A stretch of DNA of 22,891 bases from a virus, in IMG/VR virus record IMGVR_UViG_3300031696_000066, positions 1 to 22,891 of that record. One strand, 5' to 3'. Positions 12,501-21,816 of this stretch are shown here, piece by piece (position 1 is the first letter of the stretch; the number at the start of each line of letters is the position of its first letter). The translations under genes were made by a program, and so were the position numbers. The notes under the pieces are model-generated. The model worked only from the letters and a program-made list of their open reading frames with translations, was not told where the DNA came from and searched no databases.

Positions 12501-15500
12501 AATCTTCCGCTTTGAATTACAGTGTATTCTTTATTAAGAATTTTAAACAATGAGGTTTCTAAAGATTCGTTAGTTTTTTTTGTTACTTTTTTAAAAACCT
12601 CATCTTTTACTGATTCAAAATTAGTTGCAGTTACTCTATTTACTTCATCAATTAAATCAGTAATTTCTTTTTTACTATACAAGTCTCTTGGTAGAACCAT
12701 ACGAATATAGTTTCGCAATGCTCTTTGAACTCCTTTTAAATTTTTATCATCGAATTTAATATTTTTAATTCTTTTATTTATAGCTGCAATACGCTGTGGA
12801 TTTGCTTTTAAAGGATCTGGAAGAAGTATTTGTAACATATCACGTTCCATTGCAAGCTGCTGAGATGTTTGTCTTTTACCTTTAACACCTGCACTTTTAT
12901 AAATAGCTTGATCCATAAAGAAATCTAAAACTTTTAAATTAAGTTGCTCTTCGGATAAAGGAACTTCTTTAGTTTTTATATTTTTCTTTATTCTTTTTTT
13001 TATTAAATTGTTTTTTTCAACTAATTTTTTATAGTAGTTGTCAACCTTTTTCATTAATTTAAGACCAGCTAAAAAACCACCTTTTAAATCATTAAAACTT
13101 TTAGGGTACTCTCTAAACATGTAAGAATCAAATGCCTCATCTTGTACAACTTTAAATGCGCTACTTATTTCTTTAGCTGTAAAGGCTGGTTTAGTTTTAC
13201 CATCAACCTTTCTTTTTCTTCGTTTCAAATAATCTAATATTGCAGCATCTGGAAATCCACCTTCTTGTCTACCAGCATAAATGATTCTTAATATATCATC
13301 TTCATTATCCATTACTTGCTGACGACCTCTTCGAGTAGGGTTTTTAACTCTTCCTTTAGGGCCATTCACAAAAACACCTCCACCGCCTCCATAAGCGCCT
13401 TTTTTAGCTCTTTTAGCTGTGTATCCTGGACCAATTCTATTAAACTGACGTTGTATGTCAGAGACCATAGCTTGAGCGCTGTAATAGCCGCTTGCTGGCA
13501 TTCCAGTTTGATCTTTTATTTGTTGCTCAGTAGACTGCTCTCTACCCTGTCTTGAGGGTGATTTAAAATCTTTAAAGTCTTTTATGTCTTTATTAGAACC
13601 AAGTATATGAATTTGATTGCTTTCAAATACCACATAATCATTACCCACATACTTATCTCTGTCTGTTTTTAACTCTTTAGGGGTTGTGTTAACGTCATAA
13701 ACATCTTCTAAAATAGCTGAATCGTTATTGTTTTTAACAGCTTCAGATACAGAGTCTACAAAAAATCTACCCCCATATTTGTTATCTCGGATGTTAGCTT
13801 TAAATGGATTTTTGATATCCAATAGTACTGTGTATAGTTGCTTGTTTTCAATTTGCCTAACTTTTACAGCGTAGTTTTTAGCTAACTGTTCATCAGAAAC
13901 CATAGAAATTTCTAAAGAAGGTTTTCTCGCTGTTCTTGAAAAGTTTTCAAACTTTTTAGATGCTTCTTGAGCTTTTTTAAGTTGTTTTTTATATAATTCA
14001 GAACTTGTAATAAATTTGTCGTTTAGTAGTTTTTTTATATAATCTAATATTTGAGTTAATAATCTTTTACTTTTTACATACAAATCAGCAGATTCTGAAT
14101 ACTCATTTTTTGTGCTTTCTCTTAATTTCTTGTATGTTTCATTAAACTCATCAACCTTTACTTTTAATTCTCCAATTGCTTCCAAATAATATCTCTCAAT
14201 ATAAGTAAGAGATACGTCTTTATTGTTAGAAAAAAAGAATCCAAGTTTAGCACTATCTGCTTTTGTTGTTTCTCCTAATTTTTCTTTACTAAATTGTTGT
14301 ATATTTTCGTTACCACCATGATAAACAAAATCTTTTACTTGACTATTAGGGAATATGGTTTTTAAGTATTCATTATATTGTTGTAAAGTACCAATGCTAT
14401 TTAGTTTAGGATTAGACTTGTATACGTCTTTTACTGCTTGCTGCTCTCTACCTTCTCTTATTTCTGATTTTACAGTAGCTACTTTAGGGCCTGATCCTGC
14501 ACTACTTGATACGTTTGAACTTTTAAACCTACCTTTTTGAAAATCTTCAAATGTACCAGAGAATGGAGCTTTACCTGATGCTATTACTTTTTTACCTTGT
14601 TTGTTTGTTCTATATTTCCTGGTGTCTTTAAGAGCTATTTTATATAACTTTTCTACAGACTTTCCTTTTGAATCTTTAAGATCAGTTTTTGTAGAAACAA
14701 CTACCTCATCTTTATTAAACTTAGTATAAGAATCCGTAGCTTCAGTACTTTGATAAAAATTAGTAGGTTGAACAATTGCTTTTATTTTTGCTTTTACTGT
14801 CCATGCAAAAGAAGGATGATAATCAGCATCTCCCTTTTTTGGTCTTGAGGGTGTTTCAAAAGTAGTATTATCAAACTCTATAACACCAATTAAATCAAAA
14901 GGCTTGCTACCTACATTCATAGGATCTTCTAATTTTTCAGCAAATTCAATTTTATTTTTAACACCTAAAGCTTTTTGAACTTTTTTATTGGCAGCTATTT
15001 TATCGTTTAATATTTTTCTTAAATCTGGTGAATAATTATTATCAATATCTAAAAGTTCAACTAATTTTTTAGGATTTTCTATAAAATCATTTAAGTTAGT
15101 AAGGTTTGTTTTATTTTTTTCATTAAATATCTTTAAAGCTTCTTTACCATCCTTACTGGTTAAGCCACTATTGAAACTTTCAATTAACTCTTCATTCGTT
15201 ATAACATTATTATCTAATAATTTTTCAGTTAATTGAGCAAAAATGTTTTGTTGAAACTGCCAAGAGCCTTCTTTAGTACCTACGTGTGGAGAAAATAAAT
15301 TTGCATCACCTTCAATAGCATTTTTAATAAATCCTTCAGCATTTTCTTTACTATTAAAAGCAGCAAGATTAGAAACCTCTCCTATTTTAGATCCAGCTTT
15401 TTCCATCATGTCAGCAACATAATTTTTACCTCCATATAAGTCTAATACAATACCAGCCCCAATGTCAGTTGGTCCAGCATTAGTAAAATCATACATGTTA

Positions 15501-18500
15501 GTCACAAAGTTTTGCCCCTCATAATCTTGTAAATCTTTTTGAATAATGTTTTCCGCATAAGATCTGGTATCTGTATTGATGTCTGGAGCTTTTGATTCTC
15601 TACCTTCAAAAGTAAAAGTACCAACTTGCCCAGAATCACCTTGTTCTTGCTCTACATCTAACTCTTTATCTATTTTATTTAAAATATCTACATCACCTTC
15701 AGTAATCTCTGTTCCTGTTCTTACTTTTTTAGAAAACGTGTTCATGAAATCAATAACTGACTCGTCTGTTTTACCAAATCCACCAGGAATAGTAACCCCT
15801 AACTTAGAAGCCATCGATCTTATAAATTCAATAATTTTGTTTTTTGCTGGCTTCTTTAATGTTTTATATTCATTAGACATTAATGAAAACAATTCAGCTA
15901 ATTTCTCTTCATTCTTAATATTTTCATCATAATTTTGCGCAAACTTATCTATTCTTTTAGATAACATAGAGTCAGCTGGTAAAGTTTTTCTTACAGCTGT
16001 TATTAATTTTTTAGCAGCTAATTGAGCTTGGATATCTCCACCTGATATTTTTTCTAAAAACACAGCATGAAAGACTTCGTGTGCTACCGTATTACCTTTA
16101 GCTTTGGTTAAATTAATATGTATAACCTTACTATTTGGATTGTAGTAACCACGACTACCTTTTGTTGCGTATTTTTCATACTCAGCCTGAGTATCATGTA
16201 ATACCATTTTTACTTCAGGAGCAAGTTTTGCAATTGAACGAGCAGCTTTCTTTGCTTTATTAACTACAGCTGCTGCTAAAGACGTATTTTTTATCTCTGT
16301 ACCTCCTTCTTTTTGTTTACGGTTTATAGATAAATTATCTGAGGTATTTTCAACGTCATCTAAAACTGTCTCACCAAAAAAGGTATCAATATCATCTTGT
16401 TCTTCTTTACTTACTTCCTCTTCGGTCTCCGTTTCATTCTCGTTTTCACTCGTGGTGTCACCCTCGTTGGTAGACTGCTCGTTGGATAAATTTTGTCCCA
16501 CCGTTTCGCTACCTGTGGAAGATTCTTGCGCATCCAGGCTTGTTGTGCTTTGCTTTTGTAAGGCATCTTGTTCGTTTTTTATTTGTTCAACTGTAGGGTT
16601 TTGCACCCCCTTATCTTGTAAAGATTTTGTGGCATCTTCTTCTGTAACTAAAACAGATTCTTGAATTCCTTCAGTCTCATTTTTAAAATTGGTATTAGCT
16701 TTGGCTTGATTAGTACCTAACTGTCCAATTGATTCTTTTATTTCTTTTACTCTGGCCTCTTTTGTTTTATAAGACTTTAAATTCTTATTCATTTTTGCCA
16801 TTTCAGCTTCTAACTTTTGCTGTTCAAAAACTAATATTAATCCTTTCTTTCTTGAATTTGCATCCATGTCAGATGGAAGATCCTTTAACGCACCTGTTAA
16901 AGTTTTAAAGTCTAACATTTCTTGATCTACTTCTTTCTGAGTTTTTGTTCCAGACGCTACTTCTAAATCTAATTTAGCTTTATGACTCTCAACCGTAACC
17001 TCATCATTTGCAATCTGATCAAAAAGCTCTACCATATCATCAGATATAAGATCTGCGCTACCTCGTTTAGCAGCGTTAATTACAGCTCCAGGAACACCCA
17101 TAACAAAACCACCAACAGCTTCGGCCGCAGCTGCATGTCCAACAGTTTTAAAAAACTCTGCCGACCACATTTCAGGTTGGTTAAACATGTCTTTATTATT
17201 CATGTTATTCCATACATCCTTATAACCCATTTCAAAAGCTTGTTGCATACCACCAGTTTCAGCCTCTGATAATGTCGCACCTGCAACTCTTTTGCTAAAT
17301 TCCATAGTAGCCTTAACTCCTTTATTAGAAAAAAGACCTTTGGTAATACTGTTTTTTACAACCCTATCCATGGTGTTTTTAAACATAACCGCAGTTGCTC
17401 CTTTAGGTAGCATATTAGTTACCTTATTCATTAAACCAGCCAATATAGTTTTGTTCGTTACTAAGTGTCTAAAACCTAAACGCTCCAATATTCCTACTGT
17501 AATAGCTGTTGGAATAACAATATTTTTTCTTTCAGACTCTGTAACATATTGAAAGTCAGGATCGTTGTTCATTTCTTCATTCATGGCTTCAGCCTGTAAT
17601 AATGAAAACGAAACAGTTTGAGCTATCCCTCCTTTAGTAGTCAAACCTAAAGCTTTTGCCACTATATTTCTTTTAGCTGCTGCAAATCCTACAGCTGGTT
17701 TAATTTTTCCTCTTGATAAGTATGTAACTAATACAGATGGAAGTGATTTAGCAAGACCAGTAAGCCCTTCTGTTACAGGAATTCCTAAGAAATCAGCAAC
17801 ACCATCTCTGTTTTGTTTCATAAATTTTTCGTCTGAAATATCATCTTGAGATAAAATTTCATTTAAGTATTTTTTAAGAAAATCTTTTTGTGGATTTTTA
17901 TTTTCTTTAACCTCTTGATCTAATACTAATCTTTTTAGTCTTTCACCTCTTGTTTTATCATACGCATAATCAGGAAGGTCAATGTATTCACCACTTAAAA
18001 ATTTATTTAATCCTGATTGATTTTTATTAAAGTATTGTCCGTTTAGTGTTTTACTTAAATCAAATCCATCTGCTTCAAGTCGTTCTAAAGTTTCTTTAGG
18101 AAACTCACTCAATGACAATTCACCTTCTACTTTATCATCACCAATTCCTTGATCCTGCATTCCTTCTAACCATTTTTTGTAAACAGCTTCATCTTCTATA
18201 TTTTCAGGAACTGGGTATTTAAGGTCTCTTGCTATATCAATGTAACGAGCTTTTTTTTCTTCAGGAGTCATCCCAAAGTCTTCGTTTACAGTCTGAACTA
18301 CTTTGTAAAACCCATCAACACCAGCACCGTAAAGACTTGCAAGAACATCACTAACACCAGGACCAACAAAAGTGTTAATTAAGCCTCCAACATATGTACT
18401 ATCATCTGCTTCTTTCATGTCGATATAATTTCCGACAGTTGAGTCAACTACTGTTTTAAGTTTTTTGTATTCGTTAAAACTGTTTCCTAACCCATTCTTT

Positions 18501-19546
18501 GTTTGTTGTAATCTTTTTCCAGCTGCTAAAGAATTTTGATATGCTAACTGCCATTCAGGTGTTGCTTGTACTTCTGGGCTTTGTCCCATTAATGCATCCA
18601 TTTCATACTCTTGTGTAGTCTGAGCTTCTAAGTAAACATTGTATCTTGTGTTAAGCGCTCTGGCTTTATTTTCAACTTCAGCTATGTCTGATTTAGTTCC
18701 TTCAAGACTAAAGTATTTTTTTCTATTTCTATCATATCCAGTAGTTAGTTCTGCCATTTTATTGTCAGTCCTTCTATTGGCTTTTAAAAATTCTCTTAAT
18801 TCTGAAGCTGCTGCTTTTTCAGTACCAAAAAGATCTCCTGTTAAATCTCCTAATACTGAATCTAAATTAACAGTAATGCTTTTACTGGGATCATCTTTAG
18901 ATGTAACAGTCATTCCATCAAACCCATCAAACATACTACCACCTTGCTCAAAATCAAATCCGTAATCTTCAAAATGATATTTCATTCTGTTAACCACTTC
19001 AGACTCTTCTCTGTCAACTAAATCAGCTGTAACATAAGCTAATGATTTATCAAACTGTGAGTCTGTTGAATCGTAAGTAATTGTGTTAGCATTAATGTCT
19101 TTACCTTGCTCACGAGGATCGTAAGCAGGGTACTCGGTAACCATGTTAGGATCAATGCTGGAGTCGTATGCATCAAATTCTTCTTTTGTAACTTCTTTAC
19201 CGTTAATTGAATAAGGAAAAACAGGTTTATCTTCCAACGAAGGATCAACTATGGTAGAAACCACAGAAGTATCTACGACCTCTGGAGTTTCGGTAGTAGA
19301 ATCCGTAATAACCTCCTCCACATTTGATGGAGAAGTTTCGATTGGATTTTTTTTTTCTAATGCAGTAAAATATTCAACATTAAACCTTTCCGCATCTAAA
19401 TCTGTTAACTTTTCATCTCTTAAATAAGAATATAGCTCAGTATTTTTAGCAGTTCCTGCCGCATACTCAACTTTAAATTGTTCAGCAGATAAATCTGTTA
19501 ACCCTTCTTCCTTTAAATAATTGTATAACTCTGTAAACTTATCCAT
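9515..19546 (-). CDS. Giant polyvalent internal virion protein (metallopeptidase, ADP-ribosyltransferase-like, LPD-like regions)
   Basis: 3343 residues, no interruption. N-terminal tandem repeat (6-28 and 37-59, E-L-Y-x-Y-L type). Helical Ala/Gly-rich region about 580-800. Acidic Ser/Thr/Glu linker about 985-1080. Metallopeptidase about 1110-1230 with zinc motif H-E-V-F-H (1156-1160) and possible third ligand Glu1218 in L-A-E-L-F. ADP-ribosyltransferase-like domain about 1738-1985: Y-H-G-G (His1743), G-F-F-F-S (1769-1773), F-E-S-N-Q-I-H (Glu1975, Gln1978), as in polyvalent-protein ARTs. Basic Gly-rich stretch about 2045-2110. The C-terminal part, about 2735-3260, resembles large polyvalent protein associated domains (LPD38-like) with hydrophobic segments near 3139. 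Its start overlaps the upstream stop (TAATG). Position after two gp14/gp15-like genes suggests it is packaged and ejected with the DNA. No transglycosylase or polymerase motif was found. Confidence 0.75.
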   Translation of the reverse strand: MDKFTELYNYLKEEGLTDLSAEQFKVEYAAGTAKNTELYSYLRDEKLTDLDAERFNVEYFTALEKKNPIETSPSNVEEVITDSTTETPEVVDTSVVSTIVDPSLEDKPVFPYSINGKEVTKEEFDAYDSSIDPNMVTEYPAYDPREQGKDINANTITYDSTDSQFDKSLAYVTADLVDREESEVVNRMKYHFEDYGFDFEQGGSMFDGFDGMTVTSKDDPSKSITVNLDSVLGDLTGDLFGTEKAAASELREFLKANRRTDNKMAELTTGYDRNRKKYFSLEGTKSDIAEVENKARALNTRYNVYLEAQTTQEYEMDALMGQSPEVQATPEWQLAYQNSLAAGKRLQQTKNGLGNSFNEYKKLKTVVDSTVGNYIDMKEADDSTYVGGLINTFVGPGVSDVLASLYGAGVDGFYKVVQTVNEDFGMTPEEKKARYIDIARDLKYPVPENIEDEAVYKKWLEGMQDQGIGDDKVEGELSLSEFPKETLERLEADGFDLSKTLNGQYFNKNQSGLNKFLSGEYIDLPDYAYDKTRGERLKRLVLDQEVKENKNPQKDFLKKYLNEILSQDDISDEKFMKQNRDGVADFLGIPVTEGLTGLAKSLPSVLVTYLSRGKIKPAVGFAAAKRNIVAKALGLTTKGGIAQTVSFSLLQAEAMNEEMNNDPDFQYVTESERKNIVIPTAITVGILERLGFRHLVTNKTILAGLMNKVTNMLPKGATAVMFKNTMDRVVKNSITKGLFSNKGVKATMEFSKRVAGATLSEAETGGMQQAFEMGYKDVWNNMNNKDMFNQPEMWSAEFFKTVGHAAAAEAVGGFVMGVPGAVINAAKRGSADLISDDMVELFDQIANDEVTVESHKAKLDLEVASGTKTQKEVDQEMLDFKTLTGALKDLPSDMDANSRKKGLILVFEQQKLEAEMAKMNKNLKSYKTKEARVKEIKESIGQLGTNQAKANTNFKNETEGIQESVLVTEEDATKSLQDKGVQNPTVEQIKNEQDALQKQSTTSLDAQESSTGSETVGQNLSNEQSTNEGDTTSENENETETEEEVSKEEQDDIDTFFGETVLDDVENTSDNLSINRKQKEGGTEIKNTSLAAAVVNKAKKAARSIAKLAPEVKMVLHDTQAEYEKYATKGSRGYYNPNSKVIHINLTKAKGNTVAHEVFHAVFLEKISGGDIQAQLAAKKLITAVRKTLPADSMLSKRIDKFAQNYDENIKNEEKLAELFSLMSNEYKTLKKPAKNKIIEFIRSMASKLGVTIPGGFGKTDESVIDFMNTFSKKVRTGTEITEGDVDILNKIDKELDVEQEQGDSGQVGTFTFEGRESKAPDINTDTRSYAENIIQKDLQDYEGQNFVTNMYDFTNAGPTDIGAGIVLDLYGGKNYVADMMEKAGSKIGEVSNLAAFNSKENAEGFIKNAIEGDANLFSPHVGTKEGSWQFQQNIFAQLTEKLLDNNVITNEELIESFNSGLTSKDGKEALKIFNEKNKTNLTNLNDFIENPKKLVELLDIDNNYSPDLRKILNDKIAANKKVQKALGVKNKIEFAEKLEDPMNVGSKPFDLIGVIEFDNTTFETPSRPKKGDADYHPSFAWTVKAKIKAIVQPTNFYQSTEATDSYTKFNKDEVVVSTKTDLKDSKGKSVEKLYKIALKDTRKYRTNKQGKKVIASGKAPFSGTFEDFQKGRFKSSNVSSSAGSGPKVATVKSEIREGREQQAVKDVYKSNPKLNSIGTLQQYNEYLKTIFPNSQVKDFVYHGGNENIQQFSKEKLGETTKADSAKLGFFFSNNKDVSLTYIERYYLEAIGELKVKVDEFNETYKKLRESTKNEYSESADLYVKSKRLLTQILDYIKKLLNDKFITSSELYKKQLKKAQEASKKFENFSRTARKPSLEISMVSDEQLAKNYAVKVRQIENKQLYTVLLDIKNPFKANIRDNKYGGRFFVDSVSEAVKNNNDSAILEDVYDVNTTPKELKTDRDKYVGNDYVVFESNQIHILGSNKDIKDFKDFKSPSRQGREQSTEQQIKDQTGMPASGYYSAQAMVSDIQRQFNRIGPGYTAKRAKKGAYGGGGGVFVNGPKGRVKNPTRRGRQQVMDNEDDILRIIYAGRQEGGFPDAAILDYLKRRKRKVDGKTKPAFTAKEISSAFKVVQDEAFDSYMFREYPKSFNDLKGGFLAGLKLMKKVDNYYKKLVEKNNLIKKRIKKNIKTKEVPLSEEQLNLKVLDFFMDQAIYKSAGVKGKRQTSQQLAMERDMLQILLPDPLKANPQRIAAINKRIKNIKFDDKNLKGVQRALRNYIRMVLPRDLYSKKEITDLIDEVNRVTATNFESVKDEVFKKVTKKTNESLETSLFKILNKEYTVIQSGRLKGVKIDNKIRKKLNRINKLIVSPDATSDQIIEANVALLDQYNKIKKEEVEGEKGGDVIIVNKTEFSENDLEAMAEITLAMQINTSFTQEMNDPNKTTQLSSVISSLNQIEATGKANLEYQLLQDAIKYRENERAVYKDMTGIDIDAKQSLIDQGIPENEITEHMITKEFQAIKKDLSLDAKERGGLKAKNVIARFRGSLKSLAAAIEQGVFGTAEDMTGLIDRISTQPGEIFEGATQDITQKEIRKASRMFKGRMLNQQLIFSEKMTELFGKRWTAVNRKNSSSTETIVRSVVKDEMLRDQLNEVQKVITKKNKSEVAAKVKEIQKKIQENTIDISQNQLMYYYSQMQDPSLKQSMINTFDATRLGNETFKNEFESRIRQEIADKLDNKLIQLSEWMVGEYYPEAYEHYNNTYKEIYRTDMPWNQFYAGRVYRQNENDAEGLDLLADSQSWITNVGSASSKARQANTNPINKTDGVDALLNYTKDMEYFAAYAVPIRNINKIFQSPLIKETIKDKFGPEIWKYINDSITKIANKGIQNQNETAIINAFNNTFLLSRLGLNPTLILKQMTSFVTYGNDIGYINWVKNAAMSTVKARTLVKEVLDNSVVLQDRYGQSITRTVENYSDDKFERMNGGLLQRFGLTNEKQDQISKILMWTTMAGDKGAILVGGVPNYLYYKNKFKKANPNATEQEAIDHAIIKFEADTLRTQQSYDLQDKDYFQTKGAIVRAFNMFLTTPKQYFRREIIAFRNMYRIIKSRGKEGKGVLKDNGELDYVRSLTKAGRSLAVYHVVMPVLFQWVSQGLPGLLRGADDEDKADLVRAGILGNLNALFILGKVAESIIEASAGKPWVGTPSTIPVLGQTALLAKLYTDIGKIKDPVKRQEKVNKFMSEAIALTGIPAGQLRKMMSNFSTIGESKDLGSFILKLFNFSKYAQGDKGGKTERGLFDLTQAEMKKYNPEMYKRQQELKERMPKPRDIQKEIKAEIRKKLLDEIYD

Positions 19547-21807
19547 TAATTAAATTTCTTATTGGTTTTTCTTGTTCCTTTTCTATTTCTATTCTGACGA
19601 ATTTCGTTTTCTTTTTGCGTAACTGTAACTGCTGCATCACGTAGCATTCCAGTTGCATCTATCGTTGAAGTTCTACTACCCACGTCATCACTCATTTGAA
19701 TTGGTGGTAACTCAACCTCGTTATTGTTTTTATCTCTATAGGTTATAATCACTTGATTATTATTGTCATCCCATTTTAATTTAGCACCACTTTTTAATTC
19801 TTTAGGTAAGAAATTTGTAAAAACTTCAGAAAAAGCAGTTTGTACTTCTTTTTGAGTATCTGAATTCCCTAAATTAGGGCCTAATTTATCGTCCATATAT
19901 ACAGTTGGTGAAACCATAGTTGCAGTTGTTCCTGCACCCATTATCATATTTTGCTGAGAAGCTGATGACACTGCTGGATAAGGAGCTAATGAGGCATATT
20001 TACTTGCATCACCACCATTAAGAATTTCTCTTTCCATAGCTTTTAATTCATCCGCAGTTACGTTTTTACCTTGTGATTCAATTTCAGCTTTTAATTTTAA
20101 AGCATATGCTGCTGTTTCTTTTTCAAAAGCTTCTGCATTTAAATTAATTTCACTATTAGTTGGTTTCCCACCCTTACCAGTACCAGTAGTCAATTCTTTA
20201 AGTTCAGGAGGTTTACCTACTGCTTTTACAGCTCTTTCATTAGCAATAAAGCTTCTGTCTTCTTCATCTGTAGATCCCCTTGTAGTACTTCTAAATCCTC
20301 CACCTGGCTCTTTGTCGTACATATCAGCCGCATATTTAAATGAGTCATCATCTTGATCAGTGACGTATCTCCATAGCTCTTGAGACATTACTCTTGCATT
20401 TTTAGGAACACCATTCTTATCAAATCTATTTATTGGCTCAACTCTACCATCTTGGTAAGTTATAAGAATTTCATCACCATCTCTTATAATATTATCAATT
20501 CGTTTTGCTGGATCTGTTTGGTCTTTATTTAATGCAACAATACGATCATTAGCCTCTGCATCAAATTTACTTGCGTCATCTGAAACCAATGTATTAACAC
20601 CATCCATAAACGCAATAAGCTTTCTATCTTCTTTTTTTCCAGCCAAAGTAGCAGCACTTGGATCTTTTTTCTGTTGTGGTGTTGCTCCTTGAGTCATTTT
20701 TACAATGTGATCAACTTGAGATTCAACAGCTCTGTCTGCAATCTTACGAGCTGCTGATTGTTGAGCTGTATTCATTTCAGGAATCGGTTGACCTGAACTC
20801 ATGTCAACTTTAATCATGAATTTTGTGTCTACATTTGGATGATCTTTTTTAAATTGACTCTCTGTCTGAGCAAAGTAATAACCATTACCAGTTGTCAATA
20901 TCTCTGCCGCACTTAAATTTGATGCATCATTAACACCAACCATAGCATTTATTTGATCTTTTTTCCACATGTCGTAAGTAATGGTTTTCCCATTCTCATC
21001 TTTACCAAATTCTCCTAATTGCCTAAAATCCTCAATAGTCGTAATGTTACCACCACCACCAAGAGCAGTTAATCTTTCACGTTCAGAAGTTATAATCGAA
21101 GCAATATTAGCTGTTTGTGTTTTTGCTAAATCATTTACATCAACACCAGCATTTTTATACTTCATGAAATCCATCATAGTATTTGGATTCTGGTAATCTT
21201 GTTTTTGAGTTTCGTAATCTGGCATTACATCATATAGTCCAGTTTTTGCATTTTGCCCCATTGTCACTAACTGCATTTTACCGTTAGTAGGGTTGGTCCA
21301 TAGTTTTTTGTTTTTTAAATTACCTAAAGCTTCTGTCTGTAAATTAGTAAAAGTCTCTAAATTACCTGACGATATATTTGGATCTTCAAGTCTGGTTCGA
21401 GCTTCAACAGCCCAAGCATCCCAGCCTTTTACAGCTGTACTTAAACTTTTATACCCATTTTTTTGTTGTTGCATAAACAACATATTGTCTTTTGGGCTAA
21501 TTAGACCACGTTTCATTAAATTGTTTTGTGTCATAACTGCCTCAACAGACATACCAGATCCATTTATTAATAAAGAAGCGGCATCTTGAGTGCCTGTCTC
21601 TGGAACTTGACTAAGTTGTTCAATGGCATCTTGGGTAGATTTTTCAATAGCAGCTTTTTTGGCTTCTCTTTCATCTCGAATTGTTTCAAGCCCCTTAACT
21701 AATTGTCCTGATATTTCATTCCAATTAACTTGCGTACTATCTACACTTCTTTGTGCGTAAACTGAATATTTATTAGCCCCTGAAGGTCTTGATTTATCTT
21801 CTGCCAT
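19546..21807 (-). CDS. Putative internal virion protein (T7 gp15-like by position and size)
   Basis: 753 residues. No catalytic motif is recognised. The sequence is soluble and rich in Asp, Lys, Gln and Thr, with an N-terminal helical region (W-N-E-I-S-G-Q-L-V-K-G-L-E-T-I-R near 29-44), a Gly-rich turn (L-G-G-G-G-N), a Gly/Ser/Thr-rich stretch around 510-530 and a basic tail ending K-G-T-R-K-T-N-K-K-F-N. T7 gp15, which forms part of the ejected periplasmic tunnel, is 747 residues and lies between gp14 and gp16, matching this gene's size and place. The start is 9 nt after the 297-residue gene; its TAA overlaps the ATG of the giant gene by one base, so translation is coupled. The structural role is inference from layout. 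Confidence 0.6.
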   Translation of the reverse strand: MAEDKSRPSGANKYSVYAQRSVDSTQVNWNEISGQLVKGLETIRDEREAKKAAIEKSTQDAIEQLSQVPETGTQDAASLLINGSGMSVEAVMTQNNLMKRGLISPKDNMLFMQQQKNGYKSLSTAVKGWDAWAVEARTRLEDPNISSGNLETFTNLQTEALGNLKNKKLWTNPTNGKMQLVTMGQNAKTGLYDVMPDYETQKQDYQNPNTMMDFMKYKNAGVDVNDLAKTQTANIASIITSERERLTALGGGGNITTIEDFRQLGEFGKDENGKTITYDMWKKDQINAMVGVNDASNLSAAEILTTGNGYYFAQTESQFKKDHPNVDTKFMIKVDMSSGQPIPEMNTAQQSAARKIADRAVESQVDHIVKMTQGATPQQKKDPSAATLAGKKEDRKLIAFMDGVNTLVSDDASKFDAEANDRIVALNKDQTDPAKRIDNIIRDGDEILITYQDGRVEPINRFDKNGVPKNARVMSQELWRYVTDQDDDSFKYAADMYDKEPGGGFRSTTRGSTDEEDRSFIANERAVKAVGKPPELKELTTGTGKGGKPTNSEINLNAEAFEKETAAYALKLKAEIESQGKNVTADELKAMEREILNGGDASKYASLAPYPAVSSASQQNMIMGAGTTATMVSPTVYMDDKLGPNLGNSDTQKEVQTAFSEVFTNFLPKELKSGAKLKWDDNNNQVIITYRDKNNNEVELPPIQMSDDVGSRTSTIDATGMLRDAAVTVTQKENEIRQNRNRKGTRKTNKKFN

Positions 21808-21816
21808 GGTATTTTT

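Noticed and set aside
9768-18965. Many plus-strand open frames (for example 9768-10103, 15576-15932, 18639-18965)
   Set aside because: All are antisense to the giant gene, whose frame is continuous with recognisable domains; their products look like reverse translations rich in Ser, Leu and Phe.
9515-19546. Giant protein as an N4-type or crAss-type virion RNA polymerase
   Set aside because: Size and location suggested it, but neither T7-like polymerase motifs nor a D-x-D-G-D motif was seen.
9515-19546. Lytic transglycosylase or lysozyme domain in the giant protein
   Set aside because: Expected from T7 gp16, but no convincing catalytic Glu motif of that family was found by eye.
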